A stretch of DNA of 64,000 nucleotides from DATNPH01 sp036703315 (GCA_036703315.1 DATNPH010000055.1:20110-84109), one strand, 5' to 3'. Shown: positions 53,519 through 62,112, counted from the stretch's first letter. The notes: generated by a model from the sequence alone, not told the origin. Made by a program: numbers and translations.

Positions 53519-54064
53519 GTAACCTCACAAAATAAGTAAATTTTTGTTTACTTTTGTTTACTTCTTTAACAATTTGTATCAAGTGTATCTAGGAATGCTT
53601 GACCGAACTTTAGGTTAATATTTCAGTCTAATAGCGATGCGAAGTACTGTCGAGATCTTGTTGGGCAATTCGGAGAAGGCATTGGTGGTAAAGTGGCAGA
53701 GCAGCACGGATATCACTCTTTGGTGAGAACCCGATCAGACACGAGGAAGGTCTGGAGGGCAAAAGCTTGACACAATGTAATATTTATGAATCTAAAATTT
53801 ACATGACTAAGGAACGCAAAGGAGGTGATCGCTGAGTTTAGTCTCGGTAGTGAAGAACGTTTACTGATCAGGCTTACCTTCCCCCGGCGGAGGAACCTAC
53901 AAACCTTTGCAAGTAGTATTACGCGATCGCTCTACTAAGATTTAGAATCCTTCTCGGACACAAAAGAAGAAAACTTCCTCCATATAAATACAGAAAGTTG
54001 GAGGAAGTCAGTTTGAGCTACAGTTATCGCTAATGAGGTAGCGGTTTCACATCTACCACTCGCT
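53519..54064. other. Intergenic region between ilvB and P-domain gene
   Basis: 546 bp. It contains the ilvB promoter and leader region; CGGAGAAGGC and several G-rich patches occur, but I recognise no riboswitch or T-box. AAAGGAGGTGATCGCTGAG at 53818 looks like a ribosome-binding site without a following gene. The P-domain terminator lies at the right end. Confidence 0.45.
53963..54008 (-). terminator. Terminator of the P-domain gene
   Basis: On the minus strand ACTTCCTCCA pairs with TGGAGGAAGT across a 16-base loop and is followed by TTTCTTCTTTTG. It begins 57 bp after the stop codon of the P-domain gene, in the right orientation. Confidence 0.7.
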
Positions 54065-54595
54065 TTATCTCCATTCAATCTTTAGTTCCCACGACCCAAG
54101 TGAACCGGAATCACCAGCCAAGCAATCATAGATAGTCAGCCGCCAAGTACCAGTGGCTGGCAAACCGTAAAACGCCTTCAGGGAACCACTAGGAGCGTAA
54201 TTACCGCTAGGGATGACACTACTTTGCCCACCTGCCGCTTCAAAGTTGCAAGTATTGCAATCATTGAAGCTGTAATCACCGTTGAGGTCGCTGCTATAAC
54301 CACTGGAAGAGAATTGTGGTAGACCAGGTTGCCTGAACAGCTCGACGACGGTAGCTGTCTCCAAGTGGTGCAATCGCACGACGAGGTCACCAACCCAGGT
54401 ATGGACAAAGTCTTTCAGCGTGACGGTCACATCGGTAACTTTCAAGCTACCTATAACAATAATGTCATCAATAAAGCTACTGCAACCATCAGGAATGTTG
54501 CCGCCATGACCCTTAAAAGTTGAGACATGAGCTGATGGAGTGGCTTTCGCAACACCTATTGCTGTGCTTTGTGTGTTTGAGATTAGCTCAGACAT
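54065..54595 (-). CDS. Stand-alone proprotein-convertase P-domain protein
   Basis: 177 residues from the ATG at 54595; a TTG at 54631 would add twelve. After a short polar N terminus the protein is a P-domain (beta sandwich): IIVIGSLKVTDVTVTLKDFVHTWVGDLVVRLHH, then a Cys-containing insert (DCNTCNFEAAGG), and GTWRLTIYDCLAGDSGSLGSWELKI, whose G-x-W-x-L-x-I...D-x-G-x-L-x-S-W-x-L pattern is diagnostic. P-domains normally follow subtilisin-type proteases; none is attached or adjacent here. There is no clear signal peptide. Probably extracellular through another route; the role is unknown. Confidence 0.85.
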   Translation of the reverse strand: MSELISNTQSTAIGVAKATPSAHVSTFKGHGGNIPDGCSSFIDDIIVIGSLKVTDVTVTLKDFVHTWVGDLVVRLHHLETATVVELFRQPGLPQFSSSGYSSDLNGDYSFNDCNTCNFEAAGGQSSVIPSGNYAPSGSLKAFYGLPATGTWRLTIYDCLAGDSGSLGSWELKIEWR

Positions 54596-55080
54596 AGCCC
54601 AATTGATCCTTAAAAAGCTAGAGTTTGACAAGGGTGATAATTCGAGGAGTGATAACCCTAACCTGACTTTTCACGGGAAGTCCTTAATCTAGGAAAGAGC
54701 GTTGATTCCTAGCATAGATTCTCAACTATTGATGTTTAATGAAAATAGCGGGTGAGAGAATCTTTTCTTGAGAAATTGGTCACCGAAGTACGCAGCGCTT
54801 CGATATACCGCCTTTGGATCACATAAGCCAAAAAGATGTCATGAAAAGTCAGTAACCCTGATGGGATACGGTGCGTTAAAAGCGCCCCGCGAAGAATAGA
54901 GTACGAACACGAAATTCAATTATTAATAAAATTTCAGTTCTTGCTGGTTTTAATAGATGCAGGTCAGAGTTGCTTTAAAATTAGCAATCCTACAATATCT
55001 TTACTTATTAATAGTTATATATATCAGCACAATATGGCTCCTACCTGCGATATATTTTCATGAAAAAATACATTGAAACA

Positions 55081-55116
55081 CATGAATTACAGCTTATTAT
55101 TTAGCTGTAATTCATG
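55081..55116. other. 14-bp perfect AT-rich inverted repeat
   Basis: CATGAATTACAGCT (55081-55094) and AGCTGTAATTCATG (55103-55116) pair perfectly around 8 bases. There is no T-run on either side, so an operator or a structured RNA is as likely as a terminator. Confidence 0.7.
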
Positions 55117-55214
55117 TATAACAGTATGTTTTAAAAGAAATATATAAATATTTTAAGAATTTTCTAGAAGTTTATAGAGAAGATACTTGGGAGCATGTTT
55201 CTATAATTTCACGA

Positions 55215-55253
55215 GAAAATACCCCAAGATCGAGAAAATCTTGGGGTATTTTC
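55215..55253. terminator. 16-bp perfect hairpin
   Basis: GAAAATACCCCAAGAT (55215-55230) and ATCTTGGGGTATTTTC (55238-55253) pair perfectly around 7 bases. The A/T-rich stem base acts as T-run in either direction. It may end the minus-strand repeat mini-gene 160 bp away; an RNA processed from this region is also possible. Confidence 0.65.
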
Positions 55254-55416
55254 TGCCATTATGTCCTGGTGAAGTCAGAAAGAGGGCAAGCCATTTTGTA
55301 ATTATCTATGCCGGCAATGACAGCTATTTGTCTAACAGTAGTGTTACTTACTCAACTGTTATGCGATCGCTCAAACGAACCGTTAGACCCTATCCTGTCG
55401 ATTGCTACTCGTACCC

Positions 55417-55683
55417 TTAACCCTGCATAACCTTTTTTACTCTCCGAACTGTGTTCTTGTCTCTCCGTAGAGCAATTTTATCTTTGCTCAGAGTGCTTTT
55501 TATCTTTATCGCAGTGCTTTGTGCCCTTGTTGCAGTGCTTTGTGCCCTTATCAGGGTGCTTTCTAACCTAGTTACACTATTTTTTATCCTTGTTGCAGTA
55601 TTTTTTATCCTTGTCGCAGCGCTTTTAGCTCTAGCCAACCTACTGTTTTGGATTAGTGTCTCAAGTAGGACATCGCCGTGCAT
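55417..55683 (-). CDS. Heptad-repeat small basic protein encoded by 21-bp tandem repeats
   Basis: 88 residues from the ATG at 55683, which has GGAG eight bases upstream (an ATG at 55710 has none). After MHGDVLLETLIQNSRLARAK the protein is a run of seven-residue units such as TRIKNTA, TRIKNSV, TRLESTL, IRAQSTA, TRAQSTA, IKIKSTL. Every unit equals 21 bp. The product would be one long basic amphipathic helix. The opposite strand also stays open over the same repeats (55451-55723) and would encode a hydrophobic peptide. The ribosome-binding site favours the minus strand. I know no family for it. Confidence 0.5.
   Translation of the reverse strand: MHGDVLLETLIQNSRLARAKSAATRIKNTATRIKNSVTRLESTLIRAQSTATRAQSTAIKIKSTLSKDKIALRRDKNTVRRVKKVMQG
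55480..55635. repeat. Degenerate 21-bp tandem repeat array
   Basis: About seven to nine copies of a 21-bp unit, consensus near GTGCTTTGTGCCCTTGTTGC on the plus strand (clear copies at about 55514, 55535 and 55556). The period is a multiple of 3, so both strands stay open. Copies differ mostly at third positions of the minus-strand frame and by small substitutions, pointing to an old expansion. Confidence 0.8.
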
Positions 55684-56064
55684 ATTTATCTCCAGCTTGT
55701 TCTTAAACATCAGTTGTCATTAAAACTCAAGCGTATAGAGGCTTTCAGGCTGTGACCAAGCCTGCCGTGAATTTTTCATCCTCGCACGGGTTTAAATCTG
55801 GGGAAACACAAGAATCTTTTTTCTATCACTAGCGTTAGTAGCTAGTAGTTTTTTTACTCACCACTGCTTAATAACTACTACACCGTGCCGCCATTCCTCC
55901 CAGGGCTAAAAGCAACTTGGCTTCCTTACCCGGTTGTGTGGCACCACGTTAATTTAATCCTCTTATTTAGTTGTATCTATTGACTTAACAGATCGCTAGT
56001 AAAACCTATCCTCGGACGGATAAGGTCTGTTTGCGTACATAAACGCTTGGTAGGAGCTTCACGG
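55684..56064. other. Intergenic region, no supported gene
   Basis: 381 bp between two minus-strand genes. GTTAGTAGCTAGTAGTTTTTTTACTC near 55827 has a T-run, but no strong stem precedes it. No coding signal. Confidence 0.45.
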
Positions 56065-56655
56065 CTAAATATAATACTGCAACAGCTGATTTACAAATTG
56101 TGCGGCAGTGGTGAACGTTCGCTGTTCAGGCTTAGCTTCCGCAGTCTGCTGAGTCCACCAACCTTTGCAAGTATTAGGCGATCGCCATAACTCCAAATGC
56201 TCAACGGCTGGATCAGCATAAAAACTATCCTCCCCACTGCCTAGAATCGCTGAACTCCAGTGGGTGAAGTAATCATGACTGATTCGATGAATCGGAAAAT
56301 TGCCATACAAGGGGACACCCCAACCATCAAAAGCGATAAACGCTTTTACTGTTCCTCCCAACAATTGCCACCCCCAAGCTGCGCCAATTGCACCAGCAAC
56401 ACCAGCACTAAAACTGATAAAAACTATCGATGTTTTCAGTAGATCAAGATGACTCTGCAAAAACTCCAAAACATGAATGGCTGAGTAAGCGGGGTAGTCC
56501 TGAACTGGAAAAATCATAACGTTCTCACTTAAGCGATCGAATGAATTACCAATCTTAGTGTCGTTCAATCCCTCTAAAAAAGCCTGCGTTAGCTGTGGGT
56601 CGTGGATGCCTGAGCAGATGATTATAGAACTATTGTGAAAAATTTCGTTACTCAT
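56065..56655 (-). CDS. Conserved protein with alpha/beta-hydrolase-like features
   Basis: 196 residues. It starts with a strand-turn (SIIICSGIHDPQLTQAFLEGL), then VMIFPVQDYPAYSAIHVLEFLQ, and the segment IVFISFSAGVAGAIGAAWGWQLLGG, which resembles a nucleophile elbow of the Ser-x-Gly type (SFSAG, although the first Gly is missing). A possible catalytic His lies in VEHLELWRSP or HDYFTH. I recall similar proteins in cyanobacteria, of unknown activity. There is no signal peptide. The enzyme role is therefore inference only. Start ATG at 56655. Confidence 0.7.
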   Translation of the reverse strand: MSNEIFHNSSIIICSGIHDPQLTQAFLEGLNDTKIGNSFDRLSENVMIFPVQDYPAYSAIHVLEFLQSHLDLLKTSIVFISFSAGVAGAIGAAWGWQLLGGTVKAFIAFDGWGVPLYGNFPIHRISHDYFTHWSSAILGSGEDSFYADPAVEHLELWRSPNTCKGWWTQQTAEAKPEQRTFTTAAQFVNQLLQYYI

Positions 56656-57126
56656 TGCATCTGTGTCAATTCTATTTAATAAGTTTTTACATCAGAAAAA
56701 ATCTATAGAGTGAAGAAGGCTCTTATGCACAGGGCACAAGGACTGCTCTTGCCGTGTAGGCTTAAAACCTACACTGATTGCAAGACACCAAATTGAAGAT
56801 TTTGGTGTGGGGCTTCAACCCTTACTTGCTTCGGTTGTGGCTCCCACAGCAGGAATCACAATTCCCTTGTGCCTTCTGCCTCCTGCCCGGGAGCCTTTCT
56901 TGCTAAACATAATAGTCACTATAAAAATTTTCTATCCAGCTCGTATATAAGCAGAATTTACACTCATGATTATTGATTTATTTAATGTTGTTCTTCTTTT
57001 TTTGCCAACTAACCATTACACTGAGTTGTAAAGCTTAAAAAAAAGTTAACTCAATCCGCTCAAAGTCCTGCTGACACCAGGATGCGCTCAGTCTTGCCAC
57101 CACAGACATAAGTATTTCTGCACAGA
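56656..57126. promoter_or_regulatory. Upstream region of the CO2-uptake gene set
   Basis: 471 bp between divergent genes. GTGTAGG-N7-CCTACAC (56754-56774) is a 7-bp inverted repeat in a longer dispersed-repeat stretch (to about 56890). The 150 bp before ndhF are AT-rich (TTATTGATTTATTTAATG near 56970) and probably hold its promoter. I could not place a CcmR/NdhR or CmpR site with confidence. Confidence 0.4.
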
Positions 57127-59004
57127 ATGGTAATGCCAATGGCTCAGTTCTTTCTTCAAACAGCTTGGTTAATTCCTTGCTACCCGCTGATTGGTGCAAT
57201 TTTAGCTATACCTTGGTCTCCTAGCATTATTCGTCGCACAGGACCAAGACCAGCGGGTTACATTAATGCGGTGATGACCTTCATCGCTTTTTTACACGGT
57301 TTATTTGCTCTACATGCTACTTGGAATCAACCCGCACAAGAATTATTAATTCCTTGGCTCCACGTTGTCGATCTTGATTTGACAATTCCTGTAGAACTGT
57401 CCTCCGTTACTATTAGCGCAACCCTTGTAGTAACTGGGATAAACCTGCTTGCGCAAATTTACGCGATCGGGTATATGGAGATGGATTGGGGCTGGGCGCG
57501 CTTCTATTCCCTTCTGGCACTTTTTGAAGCTGGAATGTGCGGGCTTGCCCTCTCTAACTCGTTGTTTTTTAGCTACATTATTCTGGAAATCCTGACTCTA
57601 GGAACTTACCTTCTAGTAGGGTTTTGGTTTAACCAATCGTTTGTAGTCTCAGGTGCCAGAGATGCGTTTTTAACTAAGCGGGTGGGCGATTTATTTCTGT
57701 TGATGGGGGTTATTGCAATCTATCCCCTCTCAGGAACCTGGAATTTTTCAGAACTTGCTGAATGGGCAAGTACGGCTAATATAGATCCGAAAGTTGCAAC
57801 ACTGTTAGGTCTAGCTTTAATCGCCGGGCCAATGGGCAAATGCGCCCAATTTCCTCTCCATCTGTGGCTGGATGAAGCGATGGAAGGACCGGTTCCCAGC
57901 ACAATTTTACGGAACTCAGTTGTGGTAGCAACGGGTGCTTGGGTACTCATTAAGCTGCAACCCGTTATTGTACTTTCTCCTTTTGCAGTATCAGCCACAT
58001 TGTTAATAGGTGCAGTCACAGCCATTGGCGGTACGATGGTTGCGATCGCACAGATCGACATCAAACGCACTCTCTCCTATCTAGTCAGTGCCTACATGGG
58101 CTTGGTGTTTATCGCCGTAGGCAGTGGACAAAGTGAAACGGCTCTATTGTTGATGTTGACCTACGCTGTGGCAATGGCTCTATTAGTAATGAGTGTCGGC
58201 GCTATTGTGTGGAATACCATCACTCAAGACGTTACCCAACTCGGGGGTTTGTGGGCTAAAAGACCTGCCTCTGCATTCTCTTATATCGTCGGTGCAGCTG
58301 GCTTGGTGGCAGTGCCTCCCCTCGGTGGATTCTGGGCTTTATTACAATTAGGTGACCATCTTTGGAACACCCAGCCCTGGTTGTTTGGAGTATTGCTGTT
58401 GGTGAATACCCTAGCGACCTTTAGCTTAACCCGCGTATTTGGTCTAGTATTTGGCGGCAAACCCAAGCCAATGACTGAGCGAGCGCCTGAGATTCACTGG
58501 CCCATGGCTCTGCCAATGCTGATTTTGATGGGTTTTACTCTACACGTTCCGCTGCTACTGGTGCAATGGCAGCTGTTACCCGAGTGGTCAACCGTGAATA
58601 CAACAGTTGCTGGCTTACTAGTTTTGTCCAGTGCAATGGGTTGTGGTGTTGGGTCAGTTATTTATCTCAATGACGGTTGGGCAAAACCCGTGCGATTTGG
58701 TTCTCAGTCTCTGCAAGACTTCTTTGCCTATGACTTTTACACGCAAAAGCTTTACCGCATAACTATTGTTTTTGTAGTTGACCTGATATCCAGGATGATT
58801 TCCTGGGCTGACCGCTATATCGTTGATGGAGCCGTAAATTTAGTCGGGATAGTGACTGTCTTTAGTGGGCAAAGCTTGAAGTACAACGTTTCCGGTCAAA
58901 CCCAATTTTATGCACTAACGATTCTCCTAGGAATCGCCCTCTTGGGCATTACTCTGTGCTGGCCTTTATTGACTCGTCTTTCGTTAATCATTATTAGCTC
59001 TTAA
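57127..59004 (+). CDS. ndhF4: NDH-1 subunit F for CO2 uptake (NdhF4-like; NdhF3 possible)
   Basis: 625 residues (ATG codons at 57127, 57133 and 57139 are all possible starts). About 15-16 hydrophobic helices. Proton-pump subunit hallmarks include YSLLALFEAGMCGLALSNSLFF, GKCAQFPLHLWLDEAMEGPVPSTILRNSVVVATGAW and IDIKRTLSYLVSAYMGLVF. The helix pattern is that of cyanobacterial NdhF paralogues of the NDH-1MS type, not of respiratory NdhF1. Recalled sequences (WSPSIIRRTGPRPAGYIN, EMDWGWARFYSLLALFEAGMC) suggest NdhF4. It forms the distal membrane arm that couples electron flow to CO2 hydration. It heads the ndhF-carbonic anhydrase-ndhD-cup set. Confidence 0.85.
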   Translation: MVMPMAQFFLQTAWLIPCYPLIGAILAIPWSPSIIRRTGPRPAGYINAVMTFIAFLHGLFALHATWNQPAQELLIPWLHVVDLDLTIPVELSSVTISATLVVTGINLLAQIYAIGYMEMDWGWARFYSLLALFEAGMCGLALSNSLFFSYIILEILTLGTYLLVGFWFNQSFVVSGARDAFLTKRVGDLFLLMGVIAIYPLSGTWNFSELAEWASTANIDPKVATLLGLALIAGPMGKCAQFPLHLWLDEAMEGPVPSTILRNSVVVATGAWVLIKLQPVIVLSPFAVSATLLIGAVTAIGGTMVAIAQIDIKRTLSYLVSAYMGLVFIAVGSGQSETALLLMLTYAVAMALLVMSVGAIVWNTITQDVTQLGGLWAKRPASAFSYIVGAAGLVAVPPLGGFWALLQLGDHLWNTQPWLFGVLLLVNTLATFSLTRVFGLVFGGKPKPMTERAPEIHWPMALPMLILMGFTLHVPLLLVQWQLLPEWSTVNTTVAGLLVLSSAMGCGVGSVIYLNDGWAKPVRFGSQSLQDFFAYDFYTQKLYRITIVFVVDLISRMISWADRYIVDGAVNLVGIVTVFSGQSLKYNVSGQTQFYALTILLGIALLGITLCWPLLTRLSLIIISS

Positions 59005-59175
59005 ACCTGATTAGTGATTGAATGATAGTTGACATCTTAGAGGGTGTTGATAAAGCCCAATCAAATCAGCTCTAGGTAAAGGTAATGCACAGAAAAACCT
59101 TAAGTAGCTGACTTTATTAACCCCTTTAAAGACTTGTGATGCAGGATTCAAACTTTGGAAGGAAGACAAAACACA

Positions 59176-59892
59176 GTGACTGTAAAAAATTATGATGGAT
59201 ATCTCTCAAGACGAAATTTACTCAAGGTTGGGGTAGGGACGCTCGGAGGAGCAACTGCTCTAGCAACAGGACTTGTCTCTAAAGAGGTTTTTGCCCAGCA
59301 AGGTGTTGCCCAAGATGACATTACCCCTGAGCAGGCACTGCAAAGATTAATAGAGGGCAATCAACGCTTTGTTAATGGAAAACGTGAAAACCCTCGCCAA
59401 AACATGGCGCGTCTAGCAGAAATTGCAAAAACTCAGAAGCCATTTGCGGCTATGCTCAGCTGTGCGGATTCACGGGTTCCTTCTGAAATTATTTTTGATC
59501 AGGGATTTGGAGATTTATTTGTATGCCGCGTGGCTGGTAACATCGCAACGGTAGAAGAGATTGGTAGCCTTGAATTTGGCACCTTGGTATTAGGAGCTAA
59601 GGTGATAATGGTAATGGGTCATGAAAGATGTGGTGCAGTAGATGCAACGATAAAAGGTGCTCAAGTTCCTGGTCAAATTGCCAGTTTGCTGGATGCTATT
59701 AAACCCGCTCTAAAAAAATCAGAAAACCAAACAGGCGATCAGCTTGAGAATGCAACTAAAGCCAATGTTTTGTTTCAAATTGAAAGATTGAAAGCTTCTC
59801 CAGTTATCTCTCAGTTAATACAGGAAGGCAAACTAAAAATTGCCGGAGGTTATTACGATTTGGATACCGGAGCAGTAACTCTGGTTAGTTAG
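59176..59892 (+). CDS. ecaB: Tat-exported beta-carbonic anhydrase (EcaB-like)
   Basis: 238 residues from a GTG at 59176; a TTG at 59155 is an alternative. A twin-arginine signal (LSRRNLLKVGVGTLGG, then hydrophobic, cleavage near VFAQQG) predicts export to the lumen or periplasm. Beta-CA zinc ligands are all present: Cys in MLSCADSRVPSEIIFDQG (the Asp-Arg dyad follows), and His and Cys in VMGHERCGAVDA. It interconverts CO2 and bicarbonate. It lies between ndhF4-like and ndhD4-like genes. Synechocystis EcaB is reported, as I recall, to be thylakoid-located and to assist NDH-1 CO2 uptake; this gene order fits. The family name is inferred from Tat signal and context. Confidence 0.87.
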   Translation: MTVKNYDGYLSRRNLLKVGVGTLGGATALATGLVSKEVFAQQGVAQDDITPEQALQRLIEGNQRFVNGKRENPRQNMARLAEIAKTQKPFAAMLSCADSRVPSEIIFDQGFGDLFVCRVAGNIATVEEIGSLEFGTLVLGAKVIMVMGHERCGAVDATIKGAQVPGQIASLLDAIKPALKKSENQTGDQLENATKANVLFQIERLKASPVISQLIQEGKLKIAGGYYDLDTGAVTLVS

Positions 59893-59893
59893 C

Positions 59894-59984
59894 CATTAGT
59901 CAGTAGTCAGTAGTCCTTGGTCATTGGCAATTAACAACTGATAACTGACTACTGATTAAAAACCAACAACCAATAACCAACAAT
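59894..59984. repeat. Array of 13 heptamers between ecaB and ndhD
   Basis: The whole gap divides into seven-base units: CATTAGT, CAGTAGT, CAGTAGT, CCTTGGT, CATTGGC, AATTAAC, AACTGAT, AACTGAC, TACTGAT, TAAAAAC, CAACAAC, CAATAAC, CAACAAT. The first half is roughly complementary to the second, so the transcript may fold back on itself. This is the classical cyanobacterial STRR type. Confidence 0.88.
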
Positions 59985-59989
59985 AATCT

Positions 59990-61507
59990 ATGCTTAGTAC
60001 TTTGATCTGGATGCCCATATTGGGGGCTGCTATAGTTGGGTTTTTGCCTAGAAATGTAGCGGCTACACAGTTACGTTCTATTGCTATAGCGATCGCCACG
60101 GCTATCTTACTGGTCACTGTTTGGCTGGGAACGCAGTTTGACTTGACCAATTCAGGATTGCAGTTTCAAGAGTATTTACCCTGGATTCCACAACTAGGCT
60201 TAACCTATAAGCTGGGCGTTGATGGATTGTCCTTTCCCTTGCTGGCTCTCAGTAGTCTGTTGAACTTGATTGTCATCTTTAGCAGTAGGCTGGAGGTTGA
60301 TCGCCGGGGTCTCAAATACGCTTTGATTCTGCTAGTCAATGCTGGTGTTACTGGAGCCTTCCTCGCTCAAAATTTGCTGCTGTTCGTCCTGTTTTACGAA
60401 CTGGTATTAATTCCCCTTTACCTGTTAATTGCAATTTGGGGAGGTGCCAAGCGCGAATATGCAGCGATGAAGTTTCTCATCTATACCGCAGTATCCGGGA
60501 TTCTGGTTCTGGCTGCATTCCTCGGTATAGCATGGCTGTCGCACTCCACCAGCTTCGACTACGATGCGATCGCAACTCAAGGATTATCCTTAACAACGCA
60601 GCTGATTCTGCTCACCGTGCTGTTGGTAGGATTTGGCATCAAAATCCCTCTGGTTCCCTTGCATACTTGGTTACCCGACGCCTATGTTGAAGCTTCTCCG
60701 GTAATCGCGATTCTCTTGGGTGGCATCGTCGCCAAGATGGGAACTTATGGCTTGGTGCGGTTTGGCTTGCAGCTATTTCCCGAAACCTGGGCGCTTGTGG
60801 CTCCGGGACTGTCGATCGTTGGGGTAATCAGTGTAATGTATGGGGCATTAAGTGCGATCTCGCAAAAAGACATCAAGCGCATGGTTGCCTATAGTTCCAT
60901 CGGTCATATGGGCTACATCGTTGTCGCTGCTGCTGCGCTTACTCCCTTGAGCCTCTTGGGGGCTGTCTCCCAGATGGTTAGCCACGGTTTAATCCTGGCA
61001 ATCCTGTTTTATCTAGTAGGGGTTATCGAAACCAAAGTGGGCACCCGCGACTTGGATGTTCTCAATGGCTTAATGAATCCTCTGCGTGGTTTACCCTTAG
61101 TCAGCGCCCTCTTGATTGCGGCGGGAATGGCTAGCGCCGGAATTCCTGGTCTAGTGGGCTTTATTGCTGAATTTATGGTGTTTCAAGGCACTTACCCGGT
61201 TTTCCCTTGGCAAACGCTCTTGTGTATCTTGGCCTCTGGGTTAACCGCCGTTTACTTCGTGATTCTGCTCAACCGTACCTGTTTTGGCAAACTCGACAAC
61301 AACACGGCGTATTATCCCAAAGTCCGGTGGGCAGAAAAAGCCCCAGCTCTCGTTTTAGCTGCCCTCATCTTCTTTTTAGGAATACAGCCCGCTTGGTTAG
61401 TGCGCTGGACTGAAACCACCACAACGGCGATTGTTGCTGCTGTTCCGATTAATAGCGATCGGCAAGTAACGCTCAACTATCAGCCAGACGCGGCGATTCA
61501 CAAATAG
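59990..61507 (+). CDS. ndhD4: NDH-1 subunit D for CO2 uptake (NdhD4-like)
   Basis: 505 residues, about 14 hydrophobic helices. Pump-subunit motifs: LLLFVLFYELVLIPLYLLIAIWG (Glu in a helix near residue 135), KIPLVPLHTWLPDAYVEASPVIAILLGGIVAKMGTYG (about 220-255) and SAISQKDIKRMVAYSSIGHMGY. This is the Complex I ND4/NuoM family. Together with NdhF paralogue and Cup protein it defines the specialised CO2-uptake form of NDH-1 in thylakoids. Assignment to NdhD4 rather than NdhD3 is by its neighbours. The start ATG at 59990 follows the heptamer array by 5 bp. Confidence 0.87.
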   Translation: MLSTLIWMPILGAAIVGFLPRNVAATQLRSIAIAIATAILLVTVWLGTQFDLTNSGLQFQEYLPWIPQLGLTYKLGVDGLSFPLLALSSLLNLIVIFSSRLEVDRRGLKYALILLVNAGVTGAFLAQNLLLFVLFYELVLIPLYLLIAIWGGAKREYAAMKFLIYTAVSGILVLAAFLGIAWLSHSTSFDYDAIATQGLSLTTQLILLTVLLVGFGIKIPLVPLHTWLPDAYVEASPVIAILLGGIVAKMGTYGLVRFGLQLFPETWALVAPGLSIVGVISVMYGALSAISQKDIKRMVAYSSIGHMGYIVVAAAALTPLSLLGAVSQMVSHGLILAILFYLVGVIETKVGTRDLDVLNGLMNPLRGLPLVSALLIAAGMASAGIPGLVGFIAEFMVFQGTYPVFPWQTLLCILASGLTAVYFVILLNRTCFGKLDNNTAYYPKVRWAEKAPALVLAALIFFLGIQPAWLVRWTETTTTAIVAAVPINSDRQVTLNYQPDAAIHK

Positions 61508-62112
61508 CGACACCCGCCAAGGAATTAATTCCCTGGCTAATAGCTAAAGTCCTCCTAAGAAACAAAATCGCAAACCCTGATGAGTCAACGCTTTTGGAGA
61601 TTTTGTTTCTTTCATTACATAACGGATGCGTTAGCAAGGCGGGGCGTTAGCCCTTCGCGTCCGTGGGACGCTCTCAAGAGGACTGAAAGACTATATTTAG
61701 AAACTATCCGAAAACTGGATCTGAGTTTTAAAACGACGGGTGCATCCCATTTCTGTCAATTTGTAGTGTGAGCCGGAGAGCTCACGTCTGGGTGTACATG
61801 AGCTCTCCGGCTCACACTACCCAATAAATTTTCAACATTGGGATGCACCCTAAAAGGACAGTCATACACAGATATTTAGTCATTACTGAAAGAAGATTTC
61901 GGATAGGCTATTAGTCCACTTTAATGGACTCGCTCTATAAGCCGGGGAATTGATTTATCGGCGGGTCTAAGCGATACGTGCAAAACTTCCTATGAGCTTT
62001 CACTTACAATTAAGAATGAAAGTTTCTTCCCCACTCCGTACTCCGTATTCCACACTTTCAAGGCAGATTTGAGACTAACAAAATCAGCGTTCAAATAAAG
62101 AAAAATAAGACA
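61508..62112. other. Gap between ndhD and cup gene, containing a nested inverted repeat
   Basis: 605 bp. It holds the element at 61738-61850 (separate entry) and a GC-rich repeat-like stretch near 61628-61676 (GGCGGGGCGTTAGCCCTTCGCG). A plus-strand frame 61580-61771 lies in this repeat DNA and is rejected. The gap may weaken co-transcription of the cup gene. Confidence 0.5.
61738..61850. mobile_element. MITE-like nested inverted-repeat element
   Basis: Outer 12-bp arms GGGTGCATCCCA (61738-61749) and TGGGATGCACCC (61839-61850) enclose inner 22-bp perfect arms (61763-61784 and 61799-61820), with a 14-base centre. The inner arm starts GTAGTGTGAGCCGG and ends GAGAGCTCA. The 113-bp element has no ORF. 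Size and terminal inverted repeats suit a miniature element mobilised in trans, but no target-site duplication was confirmed. Confidence 0.6.

Larger units (their letters stand above)
54596..55416. other. Intergenic region with two long perfect hairpins
   Basis: 821 AT-rich bp. Two hairpins stand out, at 55081-55116 and 55215-55253 (separate entries). A plus-strand frame 55187-55420 spans one hairpin and is rejected as coding. One HIP1 octamer lies near 55363. Confidence 0.5.

Noticed and set aside
52234..53539. Plus-strand frames opposite ilvB
   Set aside because: Antisense to a gene with full catalytic motifs; no product recognised.
55187..55420. Plus-strand frame of 77 codons
   Set aside because: It is interrupted in sense by a 16-bp perfect hairpin and has no family resemblance.
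61580..61771. Plus-strand frame of 63 codons downstream of ndhD
   Set aside because: Much of it is dispersed-repeat DNA and it runs into the nested inverted repeat.
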